DNA from: Bryobacterales bacterium
GTDB taxonomy: Bacteria > Acidobacteriota > Terriglobia > Bryobacterales > Bryobacteraceae
DNA length: 64,000 nt
Direction: 5' to 3'
Assembly (NCBI GenBank): GCA_016789785.1
Contig: JAEUQE010000004.1
Coordinates: 1 to 64,000 of the forward strand
Position numbers and translations under genes: made by a program. Shown here piece after piece: positions 60,701 to 64,000 of the stretch (position 1 is the first letter of the stretch; each line of letters opens with the position of its first letter). The notes beneath the pieces are model-generated. The model had not been told where the DNA came from and did no database searches. It was given only the letters and a program-made list of their open reading frames with translations.

Positions 60701-61160
60701 GCACTGGCAGTTCAATGATCTGCTTCGCCTGCACTACTTGGCCCTTTGAGCTATTGTCGCTTTCGAGCAGCGGTGTGAACTCCGTAACCGTAATTGTTTC
60801 GGTGACGCTGCCGACTTTCAGGGTAAGGTCGACGCGCTGGCGGGCGTTGACGGTGAGGTTCACATCCTCGGCGACCGCCGTGGTGAAACCCTGGAGTTCC
60901 GCTGTAACAGTATAGGTTCCGATACGCACTGTCGGGAAAAAGTAATTTCCATCCGTGTCGGTCCGGGTCTGCTGAGTGATTCCGGTCTGGGTGTTCTTCA
61001 GCGTAACGTTGACGTTCTGGAGGATGCCGCCATTGGCGTCGCGCACGTTTCCGGTGACCACCGCGGAGTCGAATTGGGCCAGCAGCGGAAAGGTGAGCAT
61101 TACGAGAGTGAAACTGGTAAGCACACTCCGGGTAAGAGAGGAACTTGCTTGGTTTGGCAT
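57768..61160 (-). CDS. Oar-like TonB-dependent receptor
   Basis: A 1130-residue outer-membrane protein. After a signal peptide (VLTSFTLVMLTFPLLAQ) comes a carboxypeptidase-regulatory-like domain (VTGNVRDANGGILQNVNVTL, GNYFFPTVRIGTYTVTAELQ), a plug (IIELPVLGRTYSNFALLAPG, NGLRSVFNNFIIDGVDNN) and a large barrel ending in RFVQLALKFSF with a terminal Phe. This plan is typical of the many Acidobacteriota TonB receptors for large sugars or peptides. No SusD-like partner is adjacent. The ligand cannot be told. Confidence 0.92.
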   Translation of the reverse strand: MPNQASSSLTRSVLTSFTLVMLTFPLLAQFDSAVVTGNVRDANGGILQNVNVTLKNTQTGITQQTRTDTDGNYFFPTVRIGTYTVTAELQGFTTAVAEDVNLTVNARQRVDLTLKVGSVTETITVTEFTPLLESDNSSKGQVVQAKQIIELPVLGRTYSNFALLAPGVRESQVANQGSVAFRREGSYNVNGLRSVFNNFIIDGVDNNFYGTTNQGFSNQAVQPSPDSVAEFRMMVNAYSAEFGRTGGAVMNVASKSGTNEFHGSMWNFFQNTKLNATGFFKPVDNRKPQTNRNQFGFTFGGPIRKNKTFFFADYEGSRWRVSPFFLSSVPNASMRQGVLPVDVRVPVDFTASDGRRISAGTIVPAGQPVPMTRLARYMMENLPQPNRTAPAIATNNLGIANNFGNFDRNELDDDKGAVKIDNQFSDSLQSFFRYSQRRQNIFAPAVIDGPAGGNNLGFLDTYNQQGIMGLTWTKSSSEVLEYRFAVTRLGMDRLPASVGGPSMRELFGITGLPEGARIQGGVTPQDIIGFPRYGRQSTNPQAQFPTTVNSRLNLSKIVRRHNLKMGYEWLGLYIGVDDTNPLYGIDSFGGAFSRPTANVPAGVNNSWYHLADFLFGARSQYQIATQVTARVRQQGHFWYLQDDFKVNNKLTLNMGLRYDLMTPVYDADNRLANFDPRSNSLVQATGDGITNRTLQRQPYNTFAPRLGAAYQLNSKTVIRGGYGLGWNFWNRMASAELLNTNAPFVTRFSAVNSPAQLGNVCTANNWQNCFRPREAGYPGSLPSNVILHMDRETPWGYVQNWHFTLQRTLFKDTLLDLAYVGNKGSRLPILGDLNQARPITQDELSRGLTTLGTLLARRPFQGFNNITAVQPTGFSNYNALQMKFEHRGRDLTLISSFTYSKAIDNVGQVLETTNGGSPNPQDIRNPNNDRSRSSFDQTFNSTTSFVYELPFGKGRRFGKDIPAAADVVLGGWQVSSIVSLFSGQPLNLRYPDGAGILSDGQPDFLGNVALRPNLVDPNQPLKSNVTSDRHLSYFNRSNLAIPAVTAPFGTLGRNVISGFPFYQTNLVLAKNFRMPFAGEAARLQFRGEFYNLLNQTNFGAPDVNLASANFGRVGSTLDPRFVQLALKFSF

Positions 61161-61630
61161 AAAGCGAGACTGAATCTACCCGCAGGATATCAAGTGGATG
61201 TGGAAACCCTGTTGCTTTCGCATGTCAATGCCGTGAATTACACGGCCAAACTAAGTCTCGCCGCACTGGACTCGCTGGCCGAGGGTGCGGTGATGCCGGT
61301 GAGTGGCATTCTCACGCGAGGGAGGGAAGCCGTCCGTGCGGCCTCCGGTTGTCCTAAGCGGCCGGAGCCCGGCTGGTGAGATAATTGGGCGATCATTTGT
61401 TCAGGAACGTGGAGACGATCAGCCGCGTTGCGGCTGATGGGAAAGCGGCGTTTGCTGTTTCGCCGCGGTCCGTGGCCGGTACGGCGCATCCGTTGCGCGG
61501 GGAGGAATCCCGCGAGAGCGGACTCCGGCGTTTGATTCCGTGCAGTGCCAGCCGGCGCGACCCATCCCCGTCTGACGGGAAACACCAGAAAAATGTACAA
61601 TTAGCGGCTTCTGATGGAGATCTTTAAACG
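61161..61630. other. 470-base gap with a hairpin, no gene seen
   Basis: This gap holds the divergent start regions of the TonB receptor and the antiporter. A perfect 9-bp hairpin ATCAGCCGC-GTT-GCGGCTGAT lies at 61418-61438. An 80-codon frame at 61385-61627 has no domain or good start and is not called. No tRNA fold was found. Confidence 0.5.
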
Positions 61631-63052
61631 ATGACCGAACCCCACCTAATCATGGTTGCGCCCTTTGTGACCCTGCTGCTGGCGATCGCGTTGATGCCAT
61701 TCATTCATAAGCATTTTTGGGAGAAGCACTATCCGAAAATCTCGATCGCTCTAGGGCTGATTGTGGTGCTGTACTATCTGTTCGTGCTGCGCAACGGACA
61801 GCGGATGTTGACGAGCATGATTGAGTTTACCGGCTTCATTGCGTTGATCGGATCGCTGTTTGTCATTGCGGGCGGCATTCATATTGACATGAGCGGCAAG
61901 TCCAGGCCAGCCACCAATACTGGTTTGCTGGCGATGGGAGCGATCCTGTCCAACCTCATCGGCACTACCGGGGCTTCCATGTTGTTGATCCGGCCGTTTC
62001 TGCGGATCAACAAGTACCGTGTCGCGCCGTATCACGTGGTATTTTTCATTTTCATTGTGAGCAACGTCGGCGGGGCGCTGACGCCGATCGGCGATCCGCC
62101 ACTGTTTCTGGGCTACTTGAAGGGCGTGCCGTTCTTCTGGCTGCTTACCAAGGCCAATGTCCTGGGGGCATGGCTGTTCACCGTGGGCGCGCTGCTCGCG
62201 CTGTTTTTCGTGATCGACTCGATGAACTTCCGGCGCTTCAAGCACGAAGTGAAGCGCACGGCGGAAGACCGGGTTCTGATGGAGGGCAACCACAATTTCA
62301 TCTGGCTGTTCGCCATCATCGCTCTGGTGCTGGTGCAGAAAGCGGAGTTCCTGAAAGCGCTGGAGCACGCGAAGGTGTTCGAAGCGATTGGCGGCGTGTT
62401 CGGCTGGGGACCACAGAAGGCTTTTGAAAGCTGCATGACCCTTGTGATCGCGATGCTGATGGCGGGCGTGGGCTTTCTTGCTTACAAATATGCCACCAAG
62501 GAAGTGCTGCGCGAGAATGAATTCTCGTTCGGGCCAGTGCAGGAGGTGGCGTTCCTGTTCGTCGGCATCTTTGCGACCATGGTGCCGGCGCTGGATCTGC
62601 TGGAGCACCATGCCGCCGACCTCGGCATCAAGACGGTGAGGCAATTCTACTGGAGCACCGGCGCACTATCGAGCGTGCTGGACAACGCGCCCACCTACCT
62701 CAATTTTCTGACCGCCGCGTTCGGCCTCCAGCACCTGTCGCTCGAAAACCCCGCCCATGTCGAAGCGCTGTTGAATCCCGGCATCATCAACCAGTTGTCT
62801 CCGGAACGGCTCGCGGCGCTGGGCTTGCACGCGCTCGACCCGATGGCGTGGGAGTACGTCGTGGCGGTCTCGCTGGGCGCGGTGTTCTTCGGAGCGTGCA
62901 CTTACATCGGCAACGGTCCGAATTTCATGGTGAAGAGCATTGCCGAAAGCGCCGGTGTCCAATGCCCGAGTTTTTTCGGCTACGTCTTCAAGTACAGCCT
63001 GCCGATCCTGATCCCGCTGTTCGCGATCGTATCGTGGTTGTTCCTGCGGTGA
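61631..63052 (+). CDS. NhaD-type sodium/proton antiporter
   Basis: A 473-residue inner-membrane protein of the ion-transporter superfamily with about twelve helices. Family blocks are GAILSNLIGTTGASMLLIRP, VSNVGGALTPIGDPPLFLGY (the conserved GDPP) and GALSSVLDNAPTYLNFL, with GNGPNFMVKSIAE near the end. It should export Na+ in exchange for protons. The start is ATG 61631. The gap to recQ is 89 bases. Confidence 0.9.
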   Translation: MTEPHLIMVAPFVTLLLAIALMPFIHKHFWEKHYPKISIALGLIVVLYYLFVLRNGQRMLTSMIEFTGFIALIGSLFVIAGGIHIDMSGKSRPATNTGLLAMGAILSNLIGTTGASMLLIRPFLRINKYRVAPYHVVFFIFIVSNVGGALTPIGDPPLFLGYLKGVPFFWLLTKANVLGAWLFTVGALLALFFVIDSMNFRRFKHEVKRTAEDRVLMEGNHNFIWLFAIIALVLVQKAEFLKALEHAKVFEAIGGVFGWGPQKAFESCMTLVIAMLMAGVGFLAYKYATKEVLRENEFSFGPVQEVAFLFVGIFATMVPALDLLEHHAADLGIKTVRQFYWSTGALSSVLDNAPTYLNFLTAAFGLQHLSLENPAHVEALLNPGIINQLSPERLAALGLHALDPMAWEYVVAVSLGAVFFGACTYIGNGPNFMVKSIAESAGVQCPSFFGYVFKYSLPILIPLFAIVSWLFLR

Positions 63053-63141
63053 GCGCAGCGAACAGGAACGCGGAATTCGCCACGCAGGCCCCGGCATGTT
63101 TTCAGGCCGCGCGACCCGTCTCACTACAATAAAGAGTACGC

Positions 63142-64000
63142 ATGGTCGAACAAGTGCAAAAAGCACTGAAGGAATACTGGGGCTACGATTCGTTCCGGCC
63201 ACTGCAGGAGCGGATCGTGCACAGCATTCTGCACGGGCACGACGTTGCGGCGGTGATGCCGACAGGCGGAGGAAAGTCGCTCTGCTATCAGCTTCCCGCC
63301 GTTGTGTCAGGCCGCATGGCCGTGGTGATTTCTCCACTGATCGCATTGATGCAGGATCAGGTGGCGCAGTTGATCCAGATGGATATCCCTTCCGCCGCCA
63401 TCACCAGCAATGTGACCTATGCCGATCAAGTGCGCATCATTCAAGAGGCGAAACAGGGTGCGTACCGTCTGCTGTATCTCTCGCCCGAACGGCTCGCCCG
63501 CGCCGATACGGTGCAATGGCTGAAGCAACTTCCTGTCGGCTTTTTCGCGATCGATGAAGCGCACTGCATCTCCGAATGGGGGCACGAGTTCCGTCCGGAG
63601 TACCGCCAACTCGGGCGCCTGCGCGAAATCTTTCCCGATCTTCCGATTGCCGCGTTCACGGCGAGCGCCACTCAACAGGTGCGCCACGATATCCTTGCGC
63701 AGTTGCGGCTGCGCGAGCCGCGCACGTTCATCCGGAGCTTTCACCGCTCGAATCTTCACTACTGGGTTGAGGAGTGCGAGAACGATCGTCATCAACAGAC
63801 GCTCCTCAAGAAGGCCTTGCGCAGCTATGAAGGCCAGGCGGTGATCATCTACGAACAGACCATTCGCGAAGTGCTCGCGACGGGGGAGTTCCTCGAAGAC
63901 CTTGGCTTTCCCGTCGCCACCTATCACGGCCAGATGGACGGCGCCACCCGCAAGCGCAACCAGGAACTTTGGACCAGCGGTGAGATGCCCGTGATGGTGG
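63142..64000 (+). CDS. recQ: RecQ-type ATP-dependent DNA helicase, N-terminal part
   Basis: The frame from ATG 63142 stays open to the window end (286 codons). It shows WGYDSFRPLQERIV, Walker A MPTGGGKSLCYQLP, VISPLIALMQDQV, LYLSPERLAR, the DEAH box FAIDEAHCISEWGHEFRPEY and FTASATQQVRHDI, all RecQ landmarks, and the start of the second helicase half (VIIYEQTIREV, YHGQMDGATRKRNQELW). RecQ unwinds DNA in repair and fork restart. The RQC and HRDC parts lie outside. Confidence 0.93.
   Translation, partial: MVEQVQKALKEYWGYDSFRPLQERIVHSILHGHDVAAVMPTGGGKSLCYQLPAVVSGRMAVVISPLIALMQDQVAQLIQMDIPSAAITSNVTYADQVRIIQEAKQGAYRLLYLSPERLARADTVQWLKQLPVGFFAIDEAHCISEWGHEFRPEYRQLGRLREIFPDLPIAAFTASATQQVRHDILAQLRLREPRTFIRSFHRSNLHYWVEECENDRHQQTLLKKALRSYEGQAVIIYEQTIREVLATGEFLEDLGFPVATYHGQMDGATRKRNQELWTSGEMPVMV

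Overview
The window looks like a piece of an Acidobacteriota chromosome, most likely the Solibacter/Bryobacter side of the phylum. The evidence is a set of lineage-typical families: an Acidobacterial duplicated orphan permease (ADOP), three secreted proteins with a C-terminal region that matches my memory of the 'Solibacter uncharacterized C-terminal domain', an Oar-like TonB-dependent receptor with a carboxypeptidase-regulatory N-terminus, a Sig-70_X6-type sigma factor next to a kinase-propeller protein, and a hopanoid cluster. The DNA is GC-rich and nearly every gene has a GC-rich third position. All names rest on reading motifs; no database search was run.

Layout. 1-468: cut-off ISL3-type transposase. 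818-4956: a small regulon with a histidine kinase, a sigma-54 activator and three secreted proteins; the first and last of these have well-formed -24/-12 promoters. 5262-13805: a regulator, then a sigma-70 promoter and a nine-gene run with a MauE/DoxX-like membrane protein, four tandem paralogous signal-peptide-bearing 4-cysteine peptides, a propeller-like lipoprotein, an ADOP/FtsX permease, a glycosyltransferase and a UDP-hexuronate-type epimerase. I regard this as the most likely undescribed system. 13807-15351: a carboxypeptidase-regulatory-like secreted protein. 15764-18063: decayed toxin-antitoxin remnants (UPF0175, VapBC), an NHL-type protein and an orphan HicB.

18097-23550: a large secreted TIM-barrel-like protein, two serine hydrolases, a BrnTA-like toxin-antitoxin pair and a Tat-exported metallophosphoesterase. 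23601-28858: a BACON/SLH protein and three tandem Soli_cterm paralogues. 29086-32523: ECF sigma factor plus membrane Ser/Thr kinase. 32650-33765: a dead PIN toxin and a second, inverted copy of the BrnTA module. 33876-35300: an RsbU-like phosphatase.

35353-43946 is a hopanoid operon (ispH, shc, hpnA, hpnG, two zinc dehydrogenases, hpnC, hpnD) with frequent stop/start overlaps. It should carry isoprenoid supply through hydroxysqualene synthesis and cyclisation, but lacks hpnE and hpnH. 43947-47462 is a DksA-like protein, a Ca/Na antiporter and a NarX/NarL-type pair. 47540-51589 looks like compatible-solute (glucosyl- or mannosylglycerate) synthesis with a mechanosensitive-channel-like protein. 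51865-61160 holds mixed secreted and housekeeping genes and a TonB receptor. 61631-64000 holds a NhaD-type antiporter and the start of recQ. No rRNA, tRNA or CRISPR array was seen.
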